A stretch of 64,000 nt of DNA from Maridesulfovibrio sp. (GCF_963678865.1 NZ_OY787459.1:462501-526500); one strand, 5' to 3'. Positions 38,454 to 47,506 are shown, counted from the stretch's first letter. Numbers and translations: made by a program. The notes: a model not told the origin generated them from the letters alone.

Positions 38454-38921
38454 ATGAAAGTACAACCTGTATCACAAATTTCCCGTCGCTTGATTGAAGC
38501 GGAATTGTATGGCGAACTTTATGAAACCATTAGCAAAAAAATCGGCAAAGAACAGGCCCTGCAGCTCATAACCGAAAACCTGCAAAATTCAGCCCGCAAA
38601 GCCGGACAATCATTTGCTGCCTCAGTAGCTACCCCAAATCTTGAACATTTCGCAACAGCCGTGGAAGTCTGGAAAAAAGGTGATGCCATCGAAATCAGCA
38701 ATATTTCCCTCAACGACAATGAATTGACCATTAAAGTCACCAAGTGCCGCTATCAGGAATCTTACCGTGAAATGGGCCTGCCAGAAGAACTTTGCACCCT
38801 GCTCTCCTGTTCAAGAGACGAACCTTTTGCCAAAGGCTACAGCGAAAGCCTAAGCATGACCAGAGAAACTACACTGGCAGAAGGCGGAGACTGTTGCCCG
38901 TTTAAGTTTACCTGGAAATAG
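38454..38921 (+). CDS. ATC hydrolase-like family protein
   Basis: This 155-residue cytoplasmic protein resembles the L-2-amino-thiazoline-4-carboxylate hydrolase family: an N-terminal helical part with ISKKIGKEQALQLI, then KVTKCRYQESYREMGLPEEL and the C-terminal cysteine motif LLSCSRDEPFAKGYSESLSMTRETTLAEGGDCCPFKF (read in parts). The conserved C-R, S-C-R-D and DCCPF residues suggest a metal or thiol site. True substrate is uncertain; many members act on unknown compounds. The ATG at 38454 is preferred over an upstream start that would overlap the lolA promoter. Confidence 0.72.
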   Translation: MKVQPVSQISRRLIEAELYGELYETISKKIGKEQALQLITENLQNSARKAGQSFAASVATPNLEHFATAVEVWKKGDAIEISNISLNDNELTIKVTKCRYQESYREMGLPEELCTLLSCSRDEPFAKGYSESLSMTRETTLAEGGDCCPFKFTWK

Positions 38922-38992
38922 CTTCCATCAGCCCTTTGGGGACCAAAGAAACTTATAGCGAGCTTTACAGCCTCACTCGCTAATCAATGCAA

Positions 38993-39037
38993 AAACAATA
39001 ACCGCAATATCTTCGAAAGATATTGCGGTTATTGTTT
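38993..39037. terminator. Perfect 21-bp palindromic terminator
   Basis: Perfect 21-nt arms (38993-39013 and 39017-39037) with a 3-nt loop (core ACCGCAATATC) lie after the ATC-hydrolase-like gene and end in TTATTGTTTG. Confidence 0.75.
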
Positions 39038-39061
39038 GAAAAACGGTTTCTTGCGCTACTT

Positions 39062-39144
39062 TCGAAGCATACTGAAAAATTTTGAATGGGATGGAGTCTG
39101 GGGAAGGAAAAATTATTGCAGACGTTTTTCCTTCCCCAGACTCC
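39062..39144. repeat. Intergenic repeat with 20-bp palindrome, near ftsK end
   Basis: Perfect 20-nt arms (39093-39112 and 39125-39144, core CTGGGGAAGG) lie 10 nt beyond the ftsK stop. The flank 39062-39092, read on the minus strand, matches the tail of the 43350-43445 element (ATCCC-TTCAAA-ATGCTTCG), so the two are copies in opposite orientation. It may also terminate ftsK. Confidence 0.65.
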
Positions 39145-39153
39145 GAAGAGATT

Positions 39154-41352
39154 TTAATCTTTAGTAACCAAAACTATGCGAGGCTTACTGCCGTCCTGTG
39201 GGCCGAGTATGCCGTCCTGTTCCATCTGTTCAATGAAACGGGCAGCACGGTTGAACCCGATGCGGAAACGACGCTGCAGGAGGGAGATAGAAGCTTTTCC
39301 CTGCTCCAGAACAAATTGTACAGCCTCGTTATAGACAGGATCGTCAGATTCTCCGGGCATACTTCCGACTCCGGGACCGGATTGACCTGAATCTTTCCAG
39401 TCACTGAAATCAAGTTCAAAATCCTGAGGATATTTTTTCTTCCAGAAATCAACAACGCCCTTGATCTCGTCATCTTCAACCAGTGCTCCATGCAGCCTGC
39501 GAAGCTTTGAACCACTGGGCTTGAAGAGCATATCACCTCGACCGAGCAGCTTTTCCGCGCCGACCATATCCAGAATTGTGCGTGAATCATGTTTGGAAGT
39601 AACCTGAAAAGATATACGCGTAGGGAAGTTCGCTTTGATCAGACCGGTGACGACATCAACAGATGGACGCTGGGTTGCAAGAATAATATGTATCCCGGCA
39701 GCACGAGCCAACTGCGCCAGCCGCACAATGCTGATTTCAACATCCTTACCGGCTGTGAGCATCAGGTCGGCAAGCTCATCCACGATAATGACTAGGTATG
39801 GCATCGGTTCGAGATCTTCAAGTTCTTCGGGCAGATCATCACCGGATTTAGCCAGTTTTTCGTTGTAGCCGGCTATATTGCGAACTCCGAGGCGGGCCAT
39901 GTTCTCATAGCGCTTATCCATTTCGAAAACAGCCCACTCAAGAGCGGACTTGGCAAGAGCCATATCAGTGACCACTGGATGCACAAGATGCGGCAGACTG
40001 GCGTAAACAGCCAGCTCAATACGTTTGGGGTCGATAAGAAGCAGTTTCAGTTCTTCCGGTCCGGCTTTGTAGAGCATGGACATAAGCAGGCCGTTCAGGC
40101 AGACACTCTTACCGGCCCCGGTAGCTCCAGCCACCAGCAGATGCGGCATTTTAGCAAGGTCTGCGGAAACAGGTACGCCCTGAATATCTTTACCAAGAGC
40201 CATGGTCAGTGCGGACTTGGAGTTGGTAAAGCAGCTGTGCTCAAAAATTTCACGCAGATAAACGGTCTGTCGAGTGTCATTGGGAATTTCGATACCAACG
40301 GAATCCTTACCCGGAATAGGAGCCTCGATACGCACAGCAGTAGCCTTGAGCGCAAGAGCAATATCATCGGTCAGGTTGGCTATTTTACTTACTTTTACAC
40401 CCGGAGCAGGACGGAATTCAAACATGGTTACAACCGGACCGGGTGTAACTTTCTGGATTTCACCGTCAATGTTGAAATCCTTAAGACAGACCTTTAATGA
40501 TTCAGTCTTTTCTTCGAGATCCTTAGGATCAAACTGGACACCGGCAACCTTTGGTTCTGCCAGAAAATCAAGGGCGGGAAAATCTGTACTGATATCAATC
40601 TTCTTCGCTTTAGGCTTTTTAGGCTTAGCCTTGGCGGTTTCCTTTTTAGAAGACTTATCACTAAAAGGCTTGAGTACAAGCAAGTCGCCCTCTTCCTCAA
40701 CATCAACAGATTCGATTTCCTGTTCTTCCGCTATCGCTTCTTCAGCTTCGCGCCGGGCTTTCGCCTTTTTGCGCTCGGCACGTTTAATTTTCTGTTCCGC
40801 TTTCATGCGCTTGGCTTTACGTCCCACCCGCTCCTTGTTCTTGAGCCAGAAATCGATGAATATGGAACGCAGCCGTTTGCCGATGGAGGCCCAGCTTAGA
40901 TTCAGGGTAAGCTGAATTCCGGCAAGACTCATGAACATCCAGAACAGAAAAGCGCCAACAGGCTTAAGGTATTTAAAAGACCATTTGGAAAGAAGCGCGC
41001 CTATGAAGCCTCCTTGATGGATGACCATAGACTTCTGAAATTGGATCAGCCATGGATGGGCGGACCATGCCAGCAGGCAGACGTAAAGGAGTATCAACCC
41101 GACCCAACGCCACCAAGGTTGCTTAAGTTCGGAAAGGAAGGAGGTAATACCCAGAAAAACAAAATAAAAAGGAATCAGCCATGACCCCAGACCAAGAAAA
41201 TCCACCATAGCCCCTGCGGCGTATGACCCGGCAGGACCGATTAAATTTTTGACCTTCCAACTGCCGCTGACAGCCTGATTGAAGGTTGGGTCCCCCGGAT
41301 GGTAGGAGTACATGCTGATAAAAAGAAATACGGCTAAAAAAATCCAGAACAT
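39154..41352 (-). CDS. ftsK: DNA translocase FtsK
   Basis: This 732-residue protein couples division to chromosome segregation. It has four N-terminal membrane helices (about residues 1-170), a charged Lys/Glu-rich linker (about 175-260), and the motor domain with Walker A VAGATGAGKSVCLNGLL and Walker B LVIIVDELADLM. The C-terminal gamma winged helix (ISLLQRRFRIGFNRAARFIEQME) binds KOPS DNA. The ATG at 41352 is the only canonical start before TM1, but the frame stays open for 42 codons back to the efp stop, so the N-terminus may extend from a non-standard start. No ribosome site is obvious. Confidence 0.92.
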   Translation of the reverse strand: MFWIFLAVFLFISMYSYHPGDPTFNQAVSGSWKVKNLIGPAGSYAAGAMVDFLGLGSWLIPFYFVFLGITSFLSELKQPWWRWVGLILLYVCLLAWSAHPWLIQFQKSMVIHQGGFIGALLSKWSFKYLKPVGAFLFWMFMSLAGIQLTLNLSWASIGKRLRSIFIDFWLKNKERVGRKAKRMKAEQKIKRAERKKAKARREAEEAIAEEQEIESVDVEEEGDLLVLKPFSDKSSKKETAKAKPKKPKAKKIDISTDFPALDFLAEPKVAGVQFDPKDLEEKTESLKVCLKDFNIDGEIQKVTPGPVVTMFEFRPAPGVKVSKIANLTDDIALALKATAVRIEAPIPGKDSVGIEIPNDTRQTVYLREIFEHSCFTNSKSALTMALGKDIQGVPVSADLAKMPHLLVAGATGAGKSVCLNGLLMSMLYKAGPEELKLLLIDPKRIELAVYASLPHLVHPVVTDMALAKSALEWAVFEMDKRYENMARLGVRNIAGYNEKLAKSGDDLPEELEDLEPMPYLVIIVDELADLMLTAGKDVEISIVRLAQLARAAGIHIILATQRPSVDVVTGLIKANFPTRISFQVTSKHDSRTILDMVGAEKLLGRGDMLFKPSGSKLRRLHGALVEDDEIKGVVDFWKKKYPQDFELDFSDWKDSGQSGPGVGSMPGESDDPVYNEAVQFVLEQGKASISLLQRRFRIGFNRAARFIEQMEQDGILGPQDGSKPRIVLVTKD

Positions 41353-41478
41353 GCCGAAAATCTCTTTTGCGAATTTTCCGCTGGGCAGTGGCGCATCCTC
41401 CGTTTGATGCCGGATCGGGGCTGATGAAACAATAAGTTTTCGGGGAGCACCGGGCCCCCCGAAAAAGTCAATATCAGA

Positions 41479-42039
41479 CTATTTTTCGCGACCGAGGTAT
41501 TCGCTGGAACGGGTATCAACCTTGATCTTGTCATCTTCATTAATGAACAGGGGAACGTTGATAACCAGTCCGGTTTCAAGAGTAGCAGGCTTGGTTGCGT
41601 TACTTACGCGGTCCCCCTGAATGCCGGGGTCGGTCTGGGCAACGGTAAGAATAACGGAAGCCGGAAGTTCAACACCGATAACCTCACCGTTGTAAAGCAG
41701 CGCTTTGTTGGTTTCACCTTCTTTAAGGAAACCGCCCGCAGTTGCGATAACATCAGCAGCAACATTCATCTGTTCATAGGATTCGAGATCCATGAGCACA
41801 TACTCTTCACCGTCTTTGTACAGGAACTGCATTTCTTTGGTTGCCATGTCGGGCTTTTTCACTTTTTCACCGGAACGGAAAGTCTGGTCAGTAATACGGC
41901 CGGTGAACATGTTACGCAGTTTAGTACGGACAAATGCTCCGCCCTTACCGGGTTTAAAATGCTGAAATTCAACAATTTCAAAAGGTTTACCGTCAATCTC
42001 AATTTTAAGTCCGTTCCTGAAATCCTTAGTAGAAATCAT
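41479..42039 (-). CDS. efp: Elongation factor P
   Basis: This 186-residue translation factor rescues ribosomes stalled at polyproline. The KOW-like N-terminal domain carries Lys32 in [13 protein letters not shown] at the loop that is modified in many bacteria. The two OB domains follow, with the usual C-terminal signature [14 protein letters not shown]. The GGAGGAAAT site precedes the ATG. It lies downstream of aroQ and upstream of ftsK on the minus strand. Confidence 0.96.
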   Translation of the reverse strand: MISTKDFRNGLKIEIDGKPFEIVEFQHFKPGKGGAFVRTKLRNMFTGRITDQTFRSGEKVKKPDMATKEMQFLYKDGEEYVLMDLESYEQMNVAADVIATAGGFLKEGETNKALLYNGEVIGVELPASVILTVAQTDPGIQGDRVSNATKPATLETGLVINVPLFINEDDKIKVDTRSSEYLGREK

Positions 42040-42162
42040 ATTTCCTCCGAATAAATATTATTTGCAGGGCCTTAAATGGCGCCTTGCGCGTTACCCCGCT
42101 GTCTGCATATTAATAAGGTGACAGCGCGCTGTTTTCAGCGGCCTAAATGTCAAATCTCGACA

Positions 42163-42618
42163 TTAATCAGCTGCCACATGTGAAAACAATGCTTGAACGG
42201 CCAAGGCATAGCTCATTATTCCGAATCCGGCAATTACTCCAATGCACTGTTTTCCCATAAAACTTTTCTGGCGAACCGGATCTTCTGTTCTTGCCCAGAT
42301 ATTGCTGATGTGGACCTCCACGCAAGGAACTTCGATCCAGGCCAGACAGTCGGCAAGAGCAAGACTGGTGTGGGTATATGCTCCGGCATTAAAGGCAACC
42401 CCGTCAATACCGTCTTCACGGGCCTTCTCCAATCTGTCGATCAAAGCGCCTTCAGAGTTGGACTGAAAAAATTCCAGCTTGATTCCGTCCGCTTTATCTC
42501 CCATGAGAGTCTTAAGGTGATCAGGAATATCTTCTATTTTATCGGAACCATAGATTTCAGGCTGGCGTTTGCCAACGTATCCGAGATTGGGACCGTTAAG
42601 AATCAGGAAAGTTTTCAT
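42163..42618 (-). CDS. aroQ: Type II 3-dehydroquinate dehydratase
   Basis: This 151-residue enzyme dehydrates 3-dehydroquinate in the shikimate pathway. The family landmarks are NGPNLGYVGKRQPEIYG (catalytic Arg and Tyr), GAYTHTSLALAD, EVHISNIWAR (catalytic His) and GVIAGFG. Two positions differ from the commonest consensus: the NLNLLG stretch reads NLGYVG, and NPGAYTH reads NAGAYTH. Catalytic residues are kept. ATG ending at 42618 has AAGGCGGA upstream, and is preferred to the TTG one codon before. Confidence 0.92.
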   Translation of the reverse strand: MKTFLILNGPNLGYVGKRQPEIYGSDKIEDIPDHLKTLMGDKADGIKLEFFQSNSEGALIDRLEKAREDGIDGVAFNAGAYTHTSLALADCLAWIEVPCVEVHISNIWARTEDPVRQKSFMGKQCIGVIAGFGIMSYALAVQALFSHVAAD

Positions 42619-42744
42619 CAAATCCGCCTTTGTGTTCTGGTTAAGGTAAAATATTCTTGTAATGATCGTCCGGCTTGACTAACCTTAAGAAATAAGTGAA
42701 CTAGCCGGGTTTAAACAACCACGAATAATCAAGGAAAATTCCTT

Positions 42745-43344
42745 ATGGATAATACACTCACACTAATTAAAACAGTTTACGAGATCAATCAGCTTGAAGA
42801 ACTGGCTGCTCCGCAGATTATTCTTGCCGGACGCTCAAATGTAGGCAAGTCATCATTGATCAATTGCCTCGCAAACAGAAAAAAACTGGCTAAAATCAGC
42901 TCCACACCGGGTAAAACACGCAGCCTCAACTATTACGAGGTAAGTCCGCACGGATATTTTATTGTAGATCTGCCCGGATACGGCTACGCACGCTGTTCAA
43001 AATCCGAACGGGCCAAATGGGCCGCGCTGATTGACAAATACATGCTTGACAATCCGCACATCACGGCGGCAGCGGTGCTGCTGGACAGTCGTCACAGTCC
43101 GCAAAAAAATGATCTGGACCTGATTTCCTACTTCAAACACTGTAACATCCCCGTTCTGCCGATCATGACCAAATCGGACAAAACCAAGCAGAAAGATCGC
43201 GCCAAGATCCAAAATCAATGGGAAGACATCCTCAAGGTCAAGCCGCTTTGCGTTTCCAGCAAAACAGGCATGAACCGCACCAGACTCTGGAATCTACTTG
43301 ATATAACAGCCATGCCGGAACTGGCACAGGCTGAAGATAAATAA
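42745..43344 (+). CDS. engB: Ribosome-biogenesis GTPase EngB/YihA/YsxC
   Basis: This 199-residue TRAFAC GTPase assists 50S ribosome assembly. G1 is GRSNVGKSS (residues 29-37), the G3 region is DLPGYGYA, and G4 is TKSDK. The opening LTLIKTVYEINQLEELAAPQ and the SSTPGKTRSLNYYEV switch region are characteristic. AAGGAAAA precedes the ATG. Confidence 0.95.
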   Translation: MDNTLTLIKTVYEINQLEELAAPQIILAGRSNVGKSSLINCLANRKKLAKISSTPGKTRSLNYYEVSPHGYFIVDLPGYGYARCSKSERAKWAALIDKYMLDNPHITAAAVLLDSRHSPQKNDLDLISYFKHCNIPVLPIMTKSDKTKQKDRAKIQNQWEDILKVKPLCVSSKTGMNRTRLWNLLDITAMPELAQAEDK

Positions 43345-43349
43345 AAAAA

Positions 43350-43445
43350 TCTCCGGCGTCTGTGGAAGGATAATCTCCTGCAAAGGTTTCCCCTTTCACA
43401 GACCCTATCCCCTTCAAAGCCTTCTGGCATGCTTCGCAAGAAGCG
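43350..43445. repeat. Intergenic palindromic repeat element
   Basis: After the engB stop the sequence runs CTCCGGCGTCTGTGGAAGG, a loop, then CCTTTCACAGAC, followed by CCTATCCCCTTCAAAGCC and GCATGCTTCGCAAGAAGCGC. The same parts occur in reverse at 39062-39144 and in part at 36635. The element may also end engB and the convergent lptG transcript. It is non-coding. Confidence 0.6.
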
Positions 43446-43490
43446 CGCTATGGCTGCCTTCGAATAAAAGACCGGCGAAAACGCACCAAA

Positions 43491-44618
43491 TCATCTCTTC
43501 ATCTTGGCAAAATATTTGCCGAAATGTTCAGGCACAAGCACCCATGCTATTCTACTGAGAGCAAGAGAGCTGACGATAATATTACCCAGCCATGCCGCTA
43601 TAATAGGAGGTAAGGCACCGGAATCACCGGCGGAAGCACCAAGCATAAAGAGCGCATAATACGAGAAGACCAGAGCCAGCCCTAGCCCGATATTTATATA
43701 AACATTCTCGGTAACAGTAACCAGAGCCAATGAAACAAGAGCCATGGTCAAGAGAGAAAAGGCATAGGCCCATTTTGAATGCCATGCCGTAATAAGCCTA
43801 TCTACGCTGGAGCCGGAAAGCTTCAACTGCTCAATGACCTGATCCAACTGCCAGAGCGGCAGCTGCGCCGGATCAATGTCCGGATCGACCACCTTGAAAA
43901 CATCAAGATTAAGTTTGATGGGCATAGTAAAAATAGGATGCTCACGAGAAGCAAAATGGTCCGGGCTGAGCTCAACTGCATTCTCCAGCTTCCAGCCGTA
44001 CTTGCTGCTGACTTCGGCACTGTCGGAGGTGATAACACGTTTGATTCCGCCGTTATCTTCGGCAAACTCGTACACGGTAATCCCCTTGGCCCGATTGCCG
44101 AAAGGCATTACCTCCTTGGCCTCTACCACAAACCGCCCTTCCTTGAGCCAGATGTTTTTAAGCACCCTTTTATCAAGCATGCTTTTTCGTACATCTTCTT
44201 TCCAAATACGATAAGCTTCCTGTTCTCCGTAAACACCGATAACCTGCGAAAAAAGCAATTGTCCAAAGGACCAGATCACGGCATAAATTACAAAAAATTT
44301 AAGAAACCACGCCAGTGAAAGTCCTCCCGTACGCAGGGCCAGAAGTTCCTTGCTACGGGCCATGACGCAAAGCTGCACAATCATGGAGATTAAAAAGACC
44401 GCAGGCAGAATCTGGGAGAAAATGAGCGGCATTTTTACCAGAAAATATTTGAGGATAGTCCCCATCCCCAGCCCGGCCTCGATGAAATCATCCAAACGGT
44501 CAAAGAGATCCGAAAGCAGATAAATTCCGGTCCCCACCCCAAGACATACACCCATGAGGAAAAGATTCTGCTTCAAAACATATGACGCCAGATATCCAGG
44601 AAGAAGTCTGCGGATCAT
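43491..44618 (-). CDS. lptG: LPS export permease LptG
   Basis: This 375-residue YjgP/YjgQ-family membrane protein has three N-terminal helices (about residues 15-120), a periplasmic beta-jellyroll domain (about 140-270) and three C-terminal helices (about 280-365). It forms the LptB2FG transporter that extracts LPS from the inner membrane. The start overlaps the lptF stop by 4 nt (ATGA), showing coupling. LptF and LptG are told apart here only by order and weak similarity. Confidence 0.88.
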   Translation of the reverse strand: MIRRLLPGYLASYVLKQNLFLMGVCLGVGTGIYLLSDLFDRLDDFIEAGLGMGTILKYFLVKMPLIFSQILPAVFLISMIVQLCVMARSKELLALRTGGLSLAWFLKFFVIYAVIWSFGQLLFSQVIGVYGEQEAYRIWKEDVRKSMLDKRVLKNIWLKEGRFVVEAKEVMPFGNRAKGITVYEFAEDNGGIKRVITSDSAEVSSKYGWKLENAVELSPDHFASREHPIFTMPIKLNLDVFKVVDPDIDPAQLPLWQLDQVIEQLKLSGSSVDRLITAWHSKWAYAFSLLTMALVSLALVTVTENVYINIGLGLALVFSYYALFMLGASAGDSGALPPIIAAWLGNIIVSSLALSRIAWVLVPEHFGKYFAKMKR

Positions 44619-45775
44619 GCTTCTTTCCTCCTGAATTTTTTCAGGAACGGAATCCTGAGGCTGAAAGAATGCTCCATAACCGCCATTTTAAGCAGAACAA
44701 TTGAAATAACCGCAAAGGACACATTGGGCAGCCAAAGCCCGATAACCGGGGTCAGCACCCCGCTCTCCCCAAATGTAACCCCAAGGGAAAGCATTGTATA
44801 ATAGACCAGAAAAAGCCCCATGGAGATAAGTAAGCCATACTGCTGCTTAAGCCCCCGAAAAATACAGGCAATGGGCATGGCGAACATCCCCAGAACCAGA
44901 CAGGCTACAGGCAGGGCCAACCTTTTTTGAACCTCCACTTGAACTTTTTTCAGGAAACCAGGATCAATATCCTCAGCACGATCCCCGGCCCGGCTGATGC
45001 GGACCAGTTTTTCCCAAGACATTTCCTTGGGCCGCAATTCGTCCACATCATATCCTTTCAAAATATTGGCAAGAGGAATGCGTACGTCGTAATTTTTAAA
45101 TTTAAGCACGCTGAGCTGGTCGCGCTCCTGCTGATAAATACGGCCGTTTTCCAGATGAATCAGTAAACGGCCCATCATCGGGTCGGTACGAATTTCACCC
45201 AAGGGAGCCACGATTGTGGCAGTCATGTCTTTACGGGTACTGTCACGTACAAATACAGAGCGCATAACCCCGTTATCATCATCAACATCCTCAGCATAAA
45301 AAACCAGTCCCGGAAAATTTTTATTAAATACCCCGGGCTGGATTGCCAGTTGACTCTGTGTGCGGGCAAAATCCATTAAGGCGCTGCGGAAATTTTCCGT
45401 ACCCCATGAAAGTCCGTAAAGAGAAAAATAAAAATCCGCCCCAGTGCAAATCAGGCAAAAAATTATGGGCGCGGGCAACAGCCTGTAAAGACTCAACCCA
45501 CCTGATTTAAGCGCTGTAATTTCATTGTCCGCATTCATCCTTAAAAATGTAAGGAAAATGGAAAGCATGGTTGCTATCGGAGTGAGTATAAGCAGAAAAA
45601 ACGGACAGAGATACACAAACAGTTTGGCCATCTCCAATGCGCCGATACTCTGCCCCATGAACAGGTCGCGAAACTGGAGAAGTCTTCCGATTAGGATCAG
45701 GCCCATGAATCCTGAGAGACTCAAGGAAAATAATGATATGAGTTCTTTAAAAATATTGCGATGAAGAAGCTTCAA
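44615..45775 (-). CDS. lptF: LPS export permease LptF
   Basis: This 386-residue protein shares the LptF/G layout: membrane helices near residues 10-30, 50-75 and 95-120, a periplasmic domain, then three helices toward the C-terminus. The opening LLHRNIFKELISLFSLSLSG and MNADNEITALKSGGLSLYRLL are family signatures. A TTG start after GGGAACTAAA is used. It works with LptG and the LptB ATPase, whose gene is not in the window. Confidence 0.88.
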   Translation of the reverse strand: MKLLHRNIFKELISLFSLSLSGFMGLILIGRLLQFRDLFMGQSIGALEMAKLFVYLCPFFLLILTPIATMLSIFLTFLRMNADNEITALKSGGLSLYRLLPAPIIFCLICTGADFYFSLYGLSWGTENFRSALMDFARTQSQLAIQPGVFNKNFPGLVFYAEDVDDDNGVMRSVFVRDSTRKDMTATIVAPLGEIRTDPMMGRLLIHLENGRIYQQERDQLSVLKFKNYDVRIPLANILKGYDVDELRPKEMSWEKLVRISRAGDRAEDIDPGFLKKVQVEVQKRLALPVACLVLGMFAMPIACIFRGLKQQYGLLISMGLFLVYYTMLSLGVTFGESGVLTPVIGLWLPNVSFAVISIVLLKMAVMEHSFSLRIPFLKKFRRKEA

Positions 45776-45868
45776 TTTAGTTCCCGCAAAATATGCAGAG
45801 ATAGAGTTTCAAACAAGTCATTCGGACTTTAAAAAAAGCCCGTGACGTAAATTATCGGGTGCAGATAG

Positions 45869-46063
45869 CTAGCAATCAGGTTCTTCGCCGTTGTTTTCAG
45901 CGTAAAAACGTTCCATGAATTCCATATCTTTAGGGGAAAGGTTAAAGCGCATGGCAGCTTCTTCAAGCAGGGATTTCAATGGCTTGCCAGTGTCAGCATG
46001 CTGTTCGGAAATCCATTTAATCGCTTTTCTGGTCAGTTCGCAGGGAGGCACGATAGTAGCCAT
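45869..46063 (-). CDS. Small hypothetical protein, 64 aa
   Basis: I do not recognise this 64-residue protein. It is soluble, with one internal CE-type cysteine near the start and a C-terminal EEPDC. Helical predictions fit a small helix-turn-helix-like or adaptor fold (residues 14-55, KSLLEEAAMRFNLSPKDMEFMERFY). A GAGGATAAAA site precedes the ATG, supporting real translation. It lies alone between lptF and uppP. Confidence 0.6.
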   Translation of the reverse strand: MATIVPPCELTRKAIKWISEQHADTGKPLKSLLEEAAMRFNLSPKDMEFMERFYAENNGEEPDC

Positions 46064-46212
46064 ATATTTTTATCCTCATTTAAAGTCGTAATTGATTAAT
46101 ATTTATCAGTACACGAGCTTGCCGCCCCTTGCAACTTTGTGCAGGCTGGCTTACCCAAAACAGGTAACTTGTAAACTAGGCCGGAAGTTCCGGCAATCAT
46201 AAAGGAATACCT

Positions 46213-47007
46213 ATGACATCACTATTTACCGCCGGCATACTCGGCATTGTTGAAGGTCTTACTGAATTTCTGCCGGTATCGAGTACCGGCCACTTGATTA
46301 TCACCGGACACCTGCTCGGCTTCACCGGTGAAAAAGCCGCCTCTTTTGAAGTAGCCATCCAACTTGGGGCCATCCTTGCCGTTGTCGTTCTTTACTGGTC
46401 CCGTTTCTGGGGACTGGTTGTTCCTGATCCGACCAAGAGGTTTTCAGGGATTCGCGGGCTGTACCTGCTTTTCCTGACAAGTCTTCCGGCATCGGTTCTG
46501 GGGCTGATTGCACACGATTTTATCAAGCAATACCTTTTCAATCCCTACACAGTGGCATGGGCGCTGGGAGTGGGCGCAATCATGATTCTGATCGTTGAAA
46601 AAAAAGATATCCGGCCCAACTGCTATTCACTTGATGAGGTAACACCCAGACTCGCTTTTGGCATCGGCTGCTTTCAGTGTCTGGCATTATGGCCCGGATT
46701 TTCACGGTCTGCGGCAACCATCATGGGGGGGATGCTCTTGGGAGCAAAACGTAAAATTGCTGCGGAATACTCTTTCATCGCCGCTGTACCGATCATGTTT
46801 GCTGCCACTGGCTACGACATGCTTAAAAGCTACAAACTTTTCACTATGGGTGATATGCCCTTTCTGGCTGTCGGCTTCATTGTCTCTTTCCTTTCAGCAT
46901 GGGCGGCGGTCAAAGGATTTATATATTTACTAGGCAAGCTGACCCTGCGGCCTTTTGCTTATTACAGATTGGCACTTGCTCCGTTTATCCTGCTCTTCTG
47001 GAGCTAA
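46213..47007 (+). CDS. uppP: Undecaprenyl-diphosphatase UppP (BacA)
   Basis: This 264-residue integral membrane protein regenerates undecaprenyl phosphate for cell-wall synthesis. The two signature regions are present: EGLTEFLPVSSTGHLII (residues 14-30) and the GFSRSAATIMGGMLLG block around 158-173. Eight or so hydrophobic helices fit BacA. It also gives bacitracin tolerance in other bacteria. Confidence 0.95.
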   Translation: MTSLFTAGILGIVEGLTEFLPVSSTGHLIITGHLLGFTGEKAASFEVAIQLGAILAVVVLYWSRFWGLVVPDPTKRFSGIRGLYLLFLTSLPASVLGLIAHDFIKQYLFNPYTVAWALGVGAIMILIVEKKDIRPNCYSLDEVTPRLAFGIGCFQCLALWPGFSRSAATIMGGMLLGAKRKIAAEYSFIAAVPIMFAATGYDMLKSYKLFTMGDMPFLAVGFIVSFLSAWAAVKGFIYLLGKLTLRPFAYYRLALAPFILLFWS

Positions 47008-47073
47008 AAGGCACTCAACATGCTGGTTCGATGCACTATTTTAAAAAAAATTTAAAAAAAGTTATTTTTTTAC

Positions 47074-47100
47074 TTGCCAAGTGCAGGCAGACTGTATAGA
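47074..47100 (+). promoter_or_regulatory. Promoter of the first tRNA-Met
   Basis: TTGCCA (47074-47079) and TATAGA (47095-47100) have a 15-nt spacer, with AT-rich DNA upstream. The same arrangement recurs before the second copy. The short spacer is below the usual 17. Confidence 0.55.
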
Positions 47101-47141
47101 AAGACTCCTCGTTGGACGGGAAGTCCAGCCCACAAAAACGT

Positions 47142-47218
47142 GGCGAGGTAGCTCAGTTGGTTAGAGCATGCGGCTCATATCCGCAGTGTCGGGGGTTCAA
47201 TTCCCTTCCTCGCTACCA
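47142..47218 (+). tRNA. tRNA-Met (CAT), copy 1
   Basis: A 77-nt cloverleaf with encoded CCA. The anticodon stem TGCGG/CCGCA encloses CTCATAT, giving anticodon CAT. The stem lacks the three G-C pairs of initiator tRNA and position 1 is paired, so it is an elongator tRNA-Met (or, less likely, an Ile tRNA read after lysidine modification). The acceptor begins with a G-U pair. A second copy differs at one base in the T-stem. Confidence 0.9.
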
Positions 47219-47228
47219 CGTAAATCAT

Positions 47229-47263
47229 AAGGCTTTGCAAATTTTTGCAAAGCCTTTTTCTTT
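47229..47263 (+). terminator. Terminator of tRNA-Met copy 1
   Basis: The arms AAGGCTTTGCAAA and TTTGCAAAGCCTT are followed by TTTCTTT, 10 nt after the tRNA. Confidence 0.85.
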
Positions 47264-47322
47264 CCAGCTGACCGGTTAGATGGACATATAATTATTATAC
47301 CGAAATTTTTGTCATTTTTTAC

Positions 47323-47349
47323 TTGCCAAGCCGCTCAGGAATGTATAAA
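47323..47349 (+). promoter_or_regulatory. Promoter of the second tRNA-Met
   Basis: TTGCCA (47323-47328) and TATAAA (47344-47349) again have a 15-nt spacer, preceded by a TTTTTTAC run shared with copy 1. Confidence 0.55.
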
Positions 47350-47388
47350 CACTGTCCTCGTTGGACGGGAAGTCCAGCCCACAAAAGT

Positions 47389-47465
47389 GGCGAGGTAGCT
47401 CAGTTGGTTAGAGCATGCGGCTCATATCCGCAGTGTCGGGGGTTCAATTCCCTCCCTCGCTACCA
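47389..47465 (+). tRNA. tRNA-Met (CAT), copy 2
   Basis: A 77-nt tRNA identical to copy 1 except for one C/T change in the 3' side of the T-stem, where the C restores a G-C pair. It has its own promoter, a near-identical leader (TCCTCGTTGGACGGGAAGTC and following) and its own terminator, so the whole transcription unit is duplicated. Confidence 0.9.
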
Positions 47466-47475
47466 CGTAAATCAT

Positions 47476-47506
47476 AAGGCTCTGCATAATTTGCAGAGCC
47501 TTTTCT
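47476..47506 (+). terminator. Terminator of tRNA-Met copy 2
   Basis: The arms AAGGCTCTGCA and TGCAGAGCCTT are followed by TTCTTTT. Confidence 0.85.
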
